DNA of 64,000 nt from Actinokineospora auranticolor (GCF_002934265.1 NZ_PTIX01000014.1:124001-188000); one strand, 5' to 3'. Counted from the stretch's first letter, positions 34,630-43,600 are shown. The notes: a model not told the origin generated them from the letters alone. Numbers and translations: made by a program.

Positions 34630-36882
34630 ATGCATGATCAACAACGGCGTGCGCGCCAGGGGAGAAACGAGTCCGAATCGGTCGGGTCGGACGCCGGGGC
34701 GGGCGGGTCCGATGTGGTGGTCCAGTGGCGGTTGGACGTGCTGCGCGACGCGCAGGCCAGGGCGGTGCGCGAGGCGCTGGCCCGGCCACCGCGGCCGACG
34801 GGGTCGCTGAGCAAGGTCATCGCGCGGGTGAATCCGCTGTTCAGGATGCGGGTGACCTGGTCGGACCCCGCGGTCGAGTTCGCCGACGGGCGGTTGCGGG
34901 TGCGGGCCGAGGTGGTCGGTGGGGCCCGGCACGCGGCCAAGGGGGTCAACTTCAGCGCGGCCGGTCCGGTGTCGGTCGACTGCGCCGTGGTGACCGCCGC
35001 GGCCCGGGACGATCTGGTCGAACTCGGATTGGTCCAACCGGGTAAATCCGATATCGACCTCGACGAACTCGTCATTGACTACAAAGGTGGTGGCAAACCG
35101 CCGAATCGACTCGACGAGTGGCTGGTGCGCCGGATCTTCCGCACCGGTATACACCGGAGATTGTTGGCGCCGCTGGCCGCGTTGCCTTTGGATTTCCTGC
35201 CGGAACCGCTGCCGCTGCGCCTGCGGAGCGCCCCGGCGGCGGCCGTGGACGGCATCGAGCCCGCCGAGCGGGTGGTGGGCACCGACCCGCCGCGCGGGAC
35301 CGTGACGCTCATGCTCGCTCTCGCCGCCCCGGAGCGCGCCGCGCCCGCGCGGCCACCGGACCTGCTGTTCGAGCCGTCGGCCAACGTCGCCGTCGCGCTG
35401 CGGGCGCGGGCGTTGAACACCGTCCTGGCCTGGTACTGCGGCACGGGTGGCCTGCGGTTCGCCTTCGAGGAGGTCCAGTGGCGGTGGACCAGGGCCGTGG
35501 TCGCCTACACCGGGGAGCGCGGCCTGCACGTCGTCGGGAAGGTCGAGCGGCCCGGCGGCACCGTGTCGGTCGACCACTCGGTGCAGTTCGGGTTCGACGT
35601 GACCGGCCCGGCGCCCGCGCTGCGCGTGCTGCCCGACCCGGACGACCCGCCGACCCGGCACACCCCGCTGGTGGCCGCGGCGGTCACCGCGCTGCTGCGC
35701 CAGGTCTACCTCGCGGGCACCGGACCGGTGCCCGGCCAGCGGTTCGTGGTGCCGGGCACCTCGGTCGCGGTGGACGCCGACGTGGTCGAGATGTTCGTCG
35801 ACGGCGACCACCTGACGGCCCTCTACCGCCTGCCGCCGGTCGAGGGCGACCTGTTCGAGCCCGACGACGCCGAACCCGAGCCGACGATCGTCGCCGAGCA
35901 CTCGGCGAACGGCGACGTGGCGACGCTGAGCCTCGACGCGGAGCTGGCGGACGCCTCCCGCGGCCCGTACGACTACGTGTGGCGGGTCGGCGAGGAGGAC
36001 GCGCTCACCCGCCACCGCTCGTCGGTCACCGTGCGCGGCGTGCCGTGGCCGCCGCGGGGGCGGGCGGGGACGATCACCCTCAAGGTCATCGACATCGGCG
36101 GCCAAGTCGGCGAGACCGACCACGACTTCACCATCCCGACCGTGTTCCCGGAGCAGGAGGACGACGACAGCGGTACCGGCGACGAGGACAGCTCCCGGGG
36201 CGACAGCGGCGGTGATCCACCTATGGAACCCGCGATCCCCACCGTCCCCGCTCCCGCCGCTGCCCAGACCGCCGCCTTCCCAGCCGCGACGGCCTCGAGC
36301 ACCGCCCTGCCGAGCACCGCCCGGGACGCGCGGGCGGGCGCCCGCGCCGAGGCCACCACCCGCTGTGCCCTCGCGGGCACCAACCGGGCGCGGATGGTCC
36401 CGATGACGGCCGTCGTGCTGGCCATCGCCACCACGGGTCTGGTCAGCGGCGCCGTGGCGGGGACGGTGGTGAGCCTGGTGAACGACCGCAAGCCCATCGT
36501 CGAATCGCCGTCCCGACCCGGCGCCCCCGGTCTTCCCGGTGCTCCCGGAGAACCCGGCAGTCCCGGGCAACCCGGCCTCCAAGGCGAGTCCGGTGATCCG
36601 GGCGTCGCGGGCCCATCCGGCCGCGCGGGCGTGAACGGCCGGCCAGGCACCAACGGCACGAACGGTCCCGCGGGCTCGAACGGCACCGTCGGCGCCCGAG
36701 GCCCGGCGGGTCCCGCAGGACCCGCAGGCCCCGCGGGTCCTCCCGGACAACCGGGCCCCACAGGAGCCCAAGGCCCGGCGGGTCCCACGGGTCCCATGGG
36801 CCCGGAAGGCCCCCGAGGCCCGGTCTGCTGCGACGTCCCCGGCGACGACGCCCCGGTCCCGGGAGACCTGAAAGGCCGCTGA
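34630..36882 (+). CDS. Membrane-anchored protein with collagen-like tail
   Basis: A 750-residue protein of unrecognised N-terminal family. Residues 1-500 form an apparently cytoplasmic region without signal peptide; segments such as VRAEVVGGARHAAKGVNF and the repeated beta-strand pattern could be a lipid-binding-like beta/alpha fold, but this is a guess. Residues about 515-585 are acidic and then Ala/Thr-rich. One hydrophobic helix follows (about 590-616, MTAVVLAIATTGLVSGAVAG). After a short linker, residues 631-732 are 34 uninterrupted Gly-X-Y triplets, then a CC pair and a short acidic tail. With N-in topology the collagen triple helix would be outside the cell, its trimer locked by the cysteines. 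A 17-bp-spaced promoter precedes it and it appears monocistronic. Confidence 0.82.
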   Translation: MHDQQRRARQGRNESESVGSDAGAGGSDVVVQWRLDVLRDAQARAVREALARPPRPTGSLSKVIARVNPLFRMRVTWSDPAVEFADGRLRVRAEVVGGARHAAKGVNFSAAGPVSVDCAVVTAAARDDLVELGLVQPGKSDIDLDELVIDYKGGGKPPNRLDEWLVRRIFRTGIHRRLLAPLAALPLDFLPEPLPLRLRSAPAAAVDGIEPAERVVGTDPPRGTVTLMLALAAPERAAPARPPDLLFEPSANVAVALRARALNTVLAWYCGTGGLRFAFEEVQWRWTRAVVAYTGERGLHVVGKVERPGGTVSVDHSVQFGFDVTGPAPALRVLPDPDDPPTRHTPLVAAAVTALLRQVYLAGTGPVPGQRFVVPGTSVAVDADVVEMFVDGDHLTALYRLPPVEGDLFEPDDAEPEPTIVAEHSANGDVATLSLDAELADASRGPYDYVWRVGEEDALTRHRSSVTVRGVPWPPRGRAGTITLKVIDIGGQVGETDHDFTIPTVFPEQEDDDSGTGDEDSSRGDSGGDPPMEPAIPTVPAPAAAQTAAFPAATASSTALPSTARDARAGARAEATTRCALAGTNRARMVPMTAVVLAIATTGLVSGAVAGTVVSLVNDRKPIVESPSRPGAPGLPGAPGEPGSPGQPGLQGESGDPGVAGPSGRAGVNGRPGTNGTNGPAGSNGTVGARGPAGPAGPAGPAGPPGQPGPTGAQGPAGPTGPMGPEGPRGPVCCDVPGDDAPVPGDLKGR
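36520..36825 (+). repeat. 34 collagen-type Gly-X-Y triplets
   Basis: The nine-base periodicity GGx-NNN-CCN encodes uninterrupted Gly-X-Y repeats, Pro-rich at both ends (GAPGLPGAPGEPG..., GPAGPAGPAGPAGPPG) and Asn/Thr/Ser-rich in the middle (GTNGTNGPAGSNG). A CC pair follows immediately, in the position of a trimer-stabilising cysteine knot. Confidence 0.95.
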
Positions 36883-36933
36883 CCCAGGTGGTGGACGGCA
36901 CGCCCGCGAGCGCTCGCTGTCCACAGCGCACAC

Positions 36934-36966
36934 TTCGCGACATCCTCCTCCCGGGGACGTCGCGAA
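36934..36966. terminator. Possible terminator between convergent genes
   Basis: Eight perfect pairs (TTCGCGAC at 36934-36941 and complement at 36959-36966) with a 17-base loop, between the collagen-tailed gene (ends 36882) and the leftward sigma factor gene (ends 37049). A perfect palindrome, ACCGAGCGCTCGGT, lies beside it at 36970-36983, and near copies of GACCG(A/G)GCGCTCGG recur near 37020 and 37067. Confidence 0.4.
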
Positions 36967-37048
36967 AGCACCGAGCGCTCGGTCATCCCCCCCAACGCCG
37001 GCCTCGGGCGCGGACGGGAAGACCGGGCGCTCGGCCCCGTCCACACCG

Positions 37049-38275
37049 CTAGGCGCGGCGGAGGAAGACCGAGCGCTCGGCTTCGTTCGTGGTGAGGGAG
37101 GCGGCGCGGTGGAACTCCGCGGCCGCCTCCTCCCGGCGGCCGAGGCGGTCCAGGAATTCCCCTCGGACGGCCGGGATCTGCGCGTTGCCCGCGAGCACAC
37201 CGCGCTCCACCAACCCGTCCACCAGGGCTAGACCCGCCGCCGGGCCCGAGGCCATGCCGACGGCCACCGCGCGGTTCAGTTTCACCACCGGGCTCGGCCA
37301 CACCGCCACCAGGGCGTCGTAGTGGCTGACGATCTCCGGCCAGTTCGTCTCCGCGACGCTCACCGCACGCGCGTGGCACGCCGCGATGGCCGCCTGCACC
37401 GTGTACGGGCCCACCGGCACACCCAGCGACACCGCGCGGTCCAGCGCGGCGAGGCCGTGGCGGATCAGCAGCCGGTCCCACCGCCGCCGGTCCTGGTCGG
37501 CCAGCAGGACCGGCCGCCCCGCCGCGTCGACGCGGGCCGCCAGCCGGGAAGCCTGCAACTCCATCAGGGCCACCAAACCGTGCGCTTCCGGCGCGGCGGG
37601 CGCCAACCCCGCCACGACCCGGCCCAGGCGCATCGCCTCCCGGCACAGCTCCGGCCGCGCCCACGCCGGGCCGGACGTCGCCACGTAGCCCTCGTTGAAG
37701 ACCAGGTAGACCACCTCGAGCACGGAACCGAGCCGGGCGTCGAACTCCGCCGCGAGCGGCAGCTCGAACCCCACCCCGGCCAGGGCCCGCTTGGCCCGCA
37801 CGATCCGTTGCGCCACAGTGGACTCCGGCACCTGGTACGCCCGCGCGATCTCCGCCGTGGTCAACCCGCCCACCGCGCGCAGCACCAGCGCGATCCGCGC
37901 GGGCACCGCCAGCGCCGGGTGGCACGCGGTGAACACGAGCCGCAGCAGGTCGTCGCCGATGTGGTCGTCCAGGCGGTCGTCGACCGCAGTCATCGGGTCC
38001 TCGTCCTCGGCGCCCGCGAGCACCGCCAGCTTGTCCCGGAAGGACCGGTCCCGGCGGTGCCGGTCGATGGCCCGGCGCTTGGCCGTGGTCATCAACCAGC
38101 CCGCCGGGTTCGGCGGCACGCCACCGACCGGCCACTGCTCCAGCGCCGCCACCAGCGCGTCCTGCGCCAGCTCCTCGGCCAGGCCGACGTCGCCGGTGAG
38201 CCGCGCCAGCCCGGCCACCAAGCGCGCGGACTCGACGCGCCACACCGCCGCCACCGCCGCGTCCGCGCTCCCCAC
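37049..38275 (-). CDS. ECF42-type RNA polymerase sigma factor
   Basis: A 408-residue ECF sigma factor with region 2 (LAEELAQDALVAALEQWP), region 4 (LTTAEIARAYQVPESTVAQR) and a long C-terminal extension (DUF6596/TPR-like, from about residue 190). This is the ECF42 layout. That group is known to be encoded with DGPF/YCII-type proteins and to need its C-terminal domain rather than an anti-sigma factor for control. The GTG at 38275 starts one base after the stop of the YCII gene, giving coupled translation. The final residues (NEAERSVFLRRA) are typical. Confidence 0.92.
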   Translation of the reverse strand: MGSADAAVAAVWRVESARLVAGLARLTGDVGLAEELAQDALVAALEQWPVGGVPPNPAGWLMTTAKRRAIDRHRRDRSFRDKLAVLAGAEDEDPMTAVDDRLDDHIGDDLLRLVFTACHPALAVPARIALVLRAVGGLTTAEIARAYQVPESTVAQRIVRAKRALAGVGFELPLAAEFDARLGSVLEVVYLVFNEGYVATSGPAWARPELCREAMRLGRVVAGLAPAAPEAHGLVALMELQASRLAARVDAAGRPVLLADQDRRRWDRLLIRHGLAALDRAVSLGVPVGPYTVQAAIAACHARAVSVAETNWPEIVSHYDALVAVWPSPVVKLNRAVAVGMASGPAAGLALVDGLVERGVLAGNAQIPAVRGEFLDRLGRREEAAAEFHRAASLTTNEAERSVFLRRA

Positions 38276-38276
38276 C

Positions 38277-38639
38277 TCAGGCGGGCGGGCCGAAGTCCAG
38301 CACGCGGTGGATCGACGCCGCGCCCTGCCACCCGGGCCACAGGTCCCGGTGCAGCCGCAGGAAGCGGTTCGTCCACTCCTCGACCTCGGCCTTGGTCGCC
38401 ACCTCGTAGATCGCGTAGCTGATCAGCTCCCGGGTCTCGGCGAACGGCCCGTCCACCGCGCTCAGCTCACCGGCGCGCACGGTCAGCCGCGACCCCTCCG
38501 CGCTCGGCGCCAGGCCCGCGGTGTCGAGCAGCACCCCGGACCGCGTGGCCTCCTCGCCCAGCGCGACGATCCCGGCCATCAACTCGGCGGGCGGCGGTGT
38601 GTCGGGGTGCTCGGCGTTGAGCAGGACGATGTAGCGCAT
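38277..38639 (-). CDS. YCII/DGPF-domain protein
   Basis: A 120-residue single YCII-related domain: MRYIVLLNAE, LTVRAGELSAVDGPFAETRE (the DGPF signature) and VEEWTNRFLRLH. It is the standard genomic partner of ECF42 sigma factors and lies immediately upstream in the same operon. Its biochemical role is not established. ATG 38639 is preceded by GAAGGAGAAGACGCC. Confidence 0.92.
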   Translation of the reverse strand: MRYIVLLNAEHPDTPPPAELMAGIVALGEEATRSGVLLDTAGLAPSAEGSRLTVRAGELSAVDGPFAETRELISYAIYEVATKAEVEEWTNRFLRLHRDLWPGWQGAASIHRVLDFGPPA

Positions 38640-38675
38640 GGCGTCTTCTCCTTCTTCGTGAGCGAGTGATGTGTA

Positions 38676-39347
38676 TCAAGCGGTGGGGCCGACCGCGCGG
38701 TAGCGGTCGACGGCGACCGCCGCGCACCAGGCCCAGACCAGCAGCACGGCGGCGGTGAATGCGAGGGTGGCGGCGGCGCCGCCCTGGCCGGCGGCGGCCA
38801 TGGCGAACCCGACCAGGAGGCCGACGCCGGTGACCCGGGAGAACACCGTCCACCCGCGACGCCCCTCCGCCGCGCACCGGCGTCCGACGGCGAAGCACGC
38901 GACGGCCACGGCCACGAACCCGACGACCCCGCACACCAGGTGCAGCAGCCCGTGCCCGCTGACCTCGGCGGGCAGCCCCTCGGGCGCCCCGGCCGGGAAG
39001 CCCAGCGCCGGGTCGGCCCGGAAGAGCCCGGCGCCGACCAGGCTCACCCCGTAGACCGCCACCAACCCGGGCGCCCACCGCGCGGCCGTCGCGCGTCGCA
39101 GCCCCACGGCGAAGGCCACGACCATCAGCCCGGTCACGACGAAGTTCACGACCTGGACCCAGCCGCCCGGTCCGTTGGCCAGCAGGCTCCACTGGTGCCG
39201 GGTCGGGTCGAAGCCGTCCCGGGTGAGCGCTTGGCCGAGCGTGACGAGGACGTAGACCGGGCCCGCCAACACCCCGTAACCAAGCAGCGACTTCGTCACC
39301 CGCTTGGGTCCCACACGGTCGGGTTGGTCAAGCGTTTGCACCGCCAT
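38676..39347 (-). CDS. DUF998-family membrane protein
   Basis: A 223-residue protein with about six hydrophobic segments, fitting DUF998 (for example LLGYGVLAGPVYVLVTLGQA, PTRHQWSLLANGPGGWVQ, ending AWCAAVAVDRYRA). The short GPGGWVQ loop after helix 1 is characteristic. It lies 36 bases upstream of the YCII gene on the same strand and is probably the first gene of the sigma factor operon. ATG 39347 follows GAGGAGAAGAGCC; the frame is open further upstream but without membrane character. Function unknown. Confidence 0.85.
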   Translation of the reverse strand: MAVQTLDQPDRVGPKRVTKSLLGYGVLAGPVYVLVTLGQALTRDGFDPTRHQWSLLANGPGGWVQVVNFVVTGLMVVAFAVGLRRATAARWAPGLVAVYGVSLVGAGLFRADPALGFPAGAPEGLPAEVSGHGLLHLVCGVVGFVAVAVACFAVGRRCAAEGRRGWTVFSRVTGVGLLVGFAMAAAGQGGAAATLAFTAAVLLVWAWCAAVAVDRYRAVGPTA

Positions 39348-39478
39348 GGCTCTTCTCCTCCGAGTGATGACCTGCCGTCGACCCCTCCACGAACGGGAAG
39401 ACCCCGCTTCGACACGGATCCGCGAAAATCTTGGAAACGCCCTCCCGGCGGCCGACAGCAGGGCAAAGGGAGGGCGCG

Positions 39479-39868
39479 GTGGCACGGGTACTGGTGGTCG
39501 ACGACGACGAGGACGTCCGCGACCTCGTCGCGCGGTGGCTGCGCGCCGACGGCCACGACGTGCTCGCCGTCGACGGCGGCGCGCTCGCGCTGGCCGCCAT
39601 CGAGCGGCACGGCCTGCCGCAGGTCGCCGTCCTCGACGTCGACATGCCCGGCATGGACGGCGTGGACCTGCTCCGGCAGCTGCGCCGCGCCGACCGGTAC
39701 CTGCCCGCGCTGTTCATCACCGTGCTGTGGTCCGGCCTCGACCTGGCCCGCATGCGCGACGCGGGCGCCGCCTACCTGCCCAAGCCGTTCACCGGCATGG
39801 GCCTGTGCGCGGCCGTGCGCAGGCTGGCCCCGGACAACCGGGGACCCGCGCGGGACGTGACCCGGTGA
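39479..39868 (+). CDS. Single-domain response regulator
   Basis: A 129-residue stand-alone receiver: VLVVDDDEDVRDLVARW at the N-terminus, phospho-acceptor Asp in VAVLDVDMPGMDG, Thr in LFITVLW and Lys in YLPKPF. There is no output domain, so it probably relays phosphate or acts by protein contact. GTG 39479 sits behind AAAGGGAGGG. Its stop overlaps the GTG of the histidine kinase gene (GTGA), so the pair is co-translated. It is divergent from the DUF998/ECF42 operon, 131 bases away. Confidence 0.92.
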   Translation: MARVLVVDDDEDVRDLVARWLRADGHDVLAVDGGALALAAIERHGLPQVAVLDVDMPGMDGVDLLRQLRRADRYLPALFITVLWSGLDLARMRDAGAAYLPKPFTGMGLCAAVRRLAPDNRGPARDVTR

Positions 39869-41958
39869 GCCACCTGTCGCTGCGCGTCAGCCTGGCCAGG
39901 ACCGCGGTCTTCGCGGTCCTGTACGTGCTGGCCACCTGGGCCGGTCGGCTGACGGTCATGGACAACACCAACCTGAGCCTGGTCTGGCCCGCCGCGGGCG
40001 TGGCCGTCGTCTGGTTCTGCGCCCAGCACCGCTCCCGCGCCCGCTGGCTCGACGCCGTGGTCTTGGCGGCGATCACCATGGCGGTCAACGTGGCCACCGG
40101 CGCCGGTCCGGCGCTCGCGGCCGTGTTCGTGGTGGCCAACCTCGCGCAGGTCTGGGTCTTCCTCTGGCTGATCGTCCGGTTGCGGCCGTCGCTGTGGTCG
40201 CTCGCCGACGGCGGCGGGTTGCGCGGGCCGCGCGACCTGTGGGCCGTGCTCGGCGCGGCCTTCGCGGCGACGGTGGTCGGCGCGGCGATCGGCCCGACCG
40301 GCATGTGGCTGCTCACCGACCGCTACTCCTGGCTGGCCACCGCCGTGTGGCTGGCCCGCAACACCGCGGGCGTGCTGCTGGTCGGCGCGGTCGGGTTGTG
40401 CGTCGGCCGCGCGGGCGCGGTGTACCGGCGGCGCGCGGGCGGCTGCTCCGGCGTGTGGCGGGTCGCCGCCGCGGAAGTCGCCGCGACCCCGCGGTGGCGG
40501 CTCGCGGAGTACGCGGTGATCACCGCGGCCTCCGTGGTCGCGTACGTCCTCGGGTTCGGTGTCGTGCACGGCGCGCCGCTGGCCTTCACCCTGATCGCGT
40601 TCACCGTGTGGGCGGCCACCCGGTTGCCGACCACCTTCGTCGTGCTGCACGACCTGGGCGTCGGCGCCATCGCGGTGCTGTTCACCCTGCACGGCGACGG
40701 GCCGTTCGCCCTGGTCGCCTCGAACTCGGCCAAGGCGCTGGTCGTCCAGCTGTTCATCGCCATCGTCGCCGTGGTCGGCCTGGCGCTGGCGCTGGGCCGC
40801 GACGAGCGGGTCGAGCTGCTGCGCGAGCTGGCGGCGGAGAAGGAGCAGCAGGCGCAGCGCGCCGAGCTGATGTCGGCGATCATCGACTCGATGGCCGACG
40901 GCCTGTCCGTGATCGACCACAACGGCCGCGTGACCCTGCGCAACCCGGCCGCCGTGCGGCTGCTGGGCGGCAACCTGCGGGAGACCGTCATCGAGCCGGG
41001 CGACTACGACGTGCACACCCTGGACGGCGCCGCGCTCACCCCGGGGGACATGCCGCACGCCCGCGTCCTGGCCGGTCAGGAGGTGCGCGACCTGGAGGTC
41101 GTGGTCCGCCGGAGGGGGACGGCCGAGGCGCAGGTGCTGCGCGTCAACGCCACGGCCCTGCCCGACGTGCACGGCAACCACCGCGCGGTGGTGCTGTACC
41201 GGGACGTGACGGCCGAGCGCCGCCACCTCGACGAGCTCGCCAACTTCGCGGGCGTGGTCGCCCACGACCTGCTCAACCCGCTGGCCGTGGTCGAGGGCTG
41301 GACCAGCGTGGCCGACGAGGCCCTCGCGGAGACGCCCGAGTCGGCCGCGGTGGACCACGCGCGCAACAGCCTCACCCGGGTCAGCCGGGCCGCGGGCCGG
41401 ATGCGCGTGCTGATCAACGACCTGCTGGCGTACACGACGGCCCGGGACGCGACCGTCGCGCCGGTGCCGGTCAGCCTGGCGACCGTGGTCGCCGACATCG
41501 CCGCCGCGCGCGCCGACGCCGCGGTGGCCGAGGGCGACCCGGTGCCGCGGTTCGCGGTGGGCAGGCTGGACCCGGTGCTCGCCGACGCGGTGCTGGTCCG
41601 GCAGCTGCTGGACAACCTGATCGGCAACGCGGTGAAGTACACGGCGGCCGGGGTGACCCCGTGCGTGGCGGTCGTGGGGGAGCGCGTCGACGACCTGGTC
41701 CGGGTGACGATCACCGACAACGGCATCGGTATCCCGTCCGGCCACCACGCCGCCATCTTCGACAACTTCCACCGCGCGCACCGCGCCGCGGGCTACGCGG
41801 GCACCGGCCTGGGCCTGGCGATCTGCAAGCGGATCGTGGAACGCCACGGCGGCACCATCACCGCCACCGACGCCCCCGACGGCGGCGCCCGGTTCGAGTT
41901 CACCCTGCCCGCCGCCACCACCTCGCCGACCGACGCCCCCTTGGCCACCCTGGGCTGA
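39865..41958 (+). CDS. MASE1-domain sensor histidine kinase with PAS domain
   Basis: A 697-residue membrane kinase. Residues about 8-305 are a MASE1-like bundle of about eight to nine helices (NLSLVWPAAGVAVVWF, FAATVVGAAIGPTGMWL). A coiled-coil (about 310-335) leads to a PAS domain (MADGLSVIDHNGRVTLRNPA), then HisKA (FAGVVAHDLLNPLAVVEG, phospho-His in AHDL) and HATPase (LLDNLIGNAVKY, ITDNGIGIP, GTGLGLAICKRI). The ligand for MASE1 is not known. The gene is coupled to the receiver gene just upstream, its likely substrate. Confidence 0.93.
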   Translation: MSHLSLRVSLARTAVFAVLYVLATWAGRLTVMDNTNLSLVWPAAGVAVVWFCAQHRSRARWLDAVVLAAITMAVNVATGAGPALAAVFVVANLAQVWVFLWLIVRLRPSLWSLADGGGLRGPRDLWAVLGAAFAATVVGAAIGPTGMWLLTDRYSWLATAVWLARNTAGVLLVGAVGLCVGRAGAVYRRRAGGCSGVWRVAAAEVAATPRWRLAEYAVITAASVVAYVLGFGVVHGAPLAFTLIAFTVWAATRLPTTFVVLHDLGVGAIAVLFTLHGDGPFALVASNSAKALVVQLFIAIVAVVGLALALGRDERVELLRELAAEKEQQAQRAELMSAIIDSMADGLSVIDHNGRVTLRNPAAVRLLGGNLRETVIEPGDYDVHTLDGAALTPGDMPHARVLAGQEVRDLEVVVRRRGTAEAQVLRVNATALPDVHGNHRAVVLYRDVTAERRHLDELANFAGVVAHDLLNPLAVVEGWTSVADEALAETPESAAVDHARNSLTRVSRAAGRMRVLINDLLAYTTARDATVAPVPVSLATVVADIAAARADAAVAEGDPVPRFAVGRLDPVLADAVLVRQLLDNLIGNAVKYTAAGVTPCVAVVGERVDDLVRVTITDNGIGIPSGHHAAIFDNFHRAHRAAGYAGTGLGLAICKRIVERHGGTITATDAPDGGARFEFTLPAATTSPTDAPLATLG

Positions 41959-41987
41959 GGAACCCGCGCGGCGGCCACGGCGTTGGG

Positions 41988-42290
41988 ATGACCATGGACA
42001 CCCTGGAGACGGTGCTCACGTGGAGCATCCCCGTGTCGACCCTGACGGTGGTCGCGGTAGGCGTGTACGAACTGCGCAGGCAGAAACGGCGCGACAAATC
42101 GGGAACCCCGGTGACCGCCACCTACATCAACGAGTTCACCGCGATGTTCTACGGCACCAAGCGCATGGAACTCGACCACCGCGACTCCATGTCCATGATG
42201 CGCGACGAGGAAGCCCAGGGCGGCCCACCCGGCGGCAACGACCTGGATCACGGCATCCAGGTACGCCTACCCCCGGAGAGCGGTTCCTGA
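41988..42290 (+). CDS. Small DUF6191-like membrane-associated protein
   Basis: A 100-residue protein with one N-terminal hydrophobic helix (TLETVLTWSIPVSTLTVVAV) followed by a basic RRQKRRDK stretch and a conserved-looking cytoplasmic tail, VTATYINEFTAMFYGTKRM and ELDHRDSMSMMRDEEAQG. I recall this tail from actinobacterial DUF6191 proteins; the function is unknown. ATG 41988 or the in-frame ATG at 41994 could start it. It follows the kinase gene by 29 bases and may be in the same transcript. Confidence 0.7.
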   Translation: MTMDTLETVLTWSIPVSTLTVVAVGVYELRRQKRRDKSGTPVTATYINEFTAMFYGTKRMELDHRDSMSMMRDEEAQGGPPGGNDLDHGIQVRLPPESGS

Positions 42291-42407
42291 TTTCGGCACA
42301 CCGCAGGGGTGCTCCGTGCCCAAGCCGGACGCGCTGCCCGACCGCGACGGCGAAGGAGTCAGGAGTCTCGCGTCCGGGTTCGACCAAACCTCCAAGATCG
42401 GCAATAG

Positions 42408-42891
42408 TTGTGCGCTTCAATGTCAACAGCGCGAATCGCGCTCAGCAGCAGGCGACTCGTGACCAGCCGGAACTGTCGAGGCAAGGGCAGATTACCGAGC
42501 GCTTCACGAAAGCCATTGAACAATTGGGGCAGACGGGGCCGGACAAGTTCCCAAGTCTTCCTGGTTTCGGGGCGCCAACCTGAGAGGTGCTCGTTTTTCG
42601 GGCGCCAAGATGACGTGGGTCTATTTGACCGACGCCGACTTGACCGACGCCGACCTCAATTCCGCCACTGTGCACATCGGCCACATGGGGGGTGCGAAAC
42701 TCATGCGCACCAATCTGGCCGATGTCGATCTGGCCGAAGTCGGTGGATTGACAACGGAACAACTCCGCTGCGCCATTGTGAGCCCGTCCACGGTTCTCCC
42801 GTCGGGTGGACCGGTCTTCTCCCCTTCGGCCGACGGCCCTGTCGAAGGCGGTGTTTCCCCATCCCCGGTCACCCCGACGACGCGGAGGTAG
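42408..42891 (+). pseudogene. Broken pentapeptide-repeat protein gene
   Basis: One frame encodes QGQITERFTKAIEQLGQTGP up to a stop at 42583, matching the N-terminal helix that precedes pentapeptide repeats in many actinobacterial proteins. The repeats themselves appear in a different frame from about 42556: SSWFRGANLRGARFSGAKM, then YLTDADLTDADLNSA and LMRTNLADVDL, ending at 42891. The two frames overlap at 42556-42583, so one frameshift, and probably a deletion of the region normally between them, has split the gene. The sequence 42380-42760 is less GC-rich than its surroundings, consistent with decay or foreign origin. Confidence 0.65.
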
Positions 42892-42958
42892 CGAGGTCGC
42901 GCCCAATCGTTCGTCGCGGTGACGCCGGGTGCGCGACTTTGGTGTCCCCAAAGGACGG

Positions 42959-43600
42959 TCAGGCGCTGACTCCCGCGATTCGGATGGACGCGGTGCCCTC
43001 GGGCTTGAACCTCGCCAGCCTGCGCGGGGGGACGATCGCGGTGAGCAGGAGTGTCCACATGAAAGTGACGCGTTCGGTCAGGTCCGCGCGGCCGGTCAGC
43101 ACCTGCGAACTCAGCTGCAGCCCCGTGAACGCCCCCACCAGGTGCTGCGCCAGGTCGTCCGGGTCGACCTCCGCGCGCAGGTCGCCGTTCTCCCGCGCGG
43201 CCAGCAGGCAGGTCCGGGTGATGTCGATCCACATCCGGTAGGCGCTCTCGGCGGGCGCGATGAACGACCCCTGCTCGATCACCAGCCGGATCCCGGCCCG
43301 CACCCGCTTGTTGGCCCGCAGGTTCGCCGCGAGTTCGTGGCCCATGTCGATCGCCGTTTGCAGCCCGGGGCGCTCGACCCCGGCCAGCGGCTCGTGGTCG
43401 GACGCGAACTGCTCGGCGATCAGCGCGTTGGCCAGTTCCTCCTTCGAGGCGAAGTGGAAGTACAGCGCGCCCTTGGTGACCCCGGCCTCGGCGAGGATGT
43501 CCGACAGGCTCGCGCCGAGGAAGCCGTACTCGTCGAACTTCGCCGCGGCGGCGTCGAGGATGGCGTTGCGGGTGTGTTCGGCGCGTTCCTGCCTTGCCAC
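42959..43600 (-). CDS. ScbR/ArpA-type gamma-butyrolactone receptor homologue (TetR family)
   Basis: A 213-residue repressor whose N-terminus, MARQERAEHTRNAILDAAAA then GASLSDILAEAGVTKGALYF, is characteristic of the ScbR/ArpA group. The ligand domain keeps the typical W (YRMWIDITRTCLLAA) and LVGAFTGLQLSSQVLTGR segments. Such receptors leave DNA when a butyrolactone-type signal binds. The GTG start at 43600 is 6 bases behind AGGAG. It is divergent from a SARP gene with ARE-like sites between them. No AfsA-type signal synthase is in the window. Confidence 0.88.
   Translation of the reverse strand: MARQERAEHTRNAILDAAAAKFDEYGFLGASLSDILAEAGVTKGALYFHFASKEELANALIAEQFASDHEPLAGVERPGLQTAIDMGHELAANLRANKRVRAGIRLVIEQGSFIAPAESAYRMWIDITRTCLLAARENGDLRAEVDPDDLAQHLVGAFTGLQLSSQVLTGRADLTERVTFMWTLLLTAIVPPRRLARFKPEGTASIRIAGVSA

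Noticed and set aside
34624-37200. 858-residue open frame on the minus strand opposite the collagen-tailed gene, and similar long frames at 35973-38243, 22073-23404 and 6325-9141
   Set aside because: They are antisense shadows caused by high GC third positions; their translations are low-complexity, rich in Arg, Gly, Val and Pro, without domains, and the opposite strand carries clear genes.
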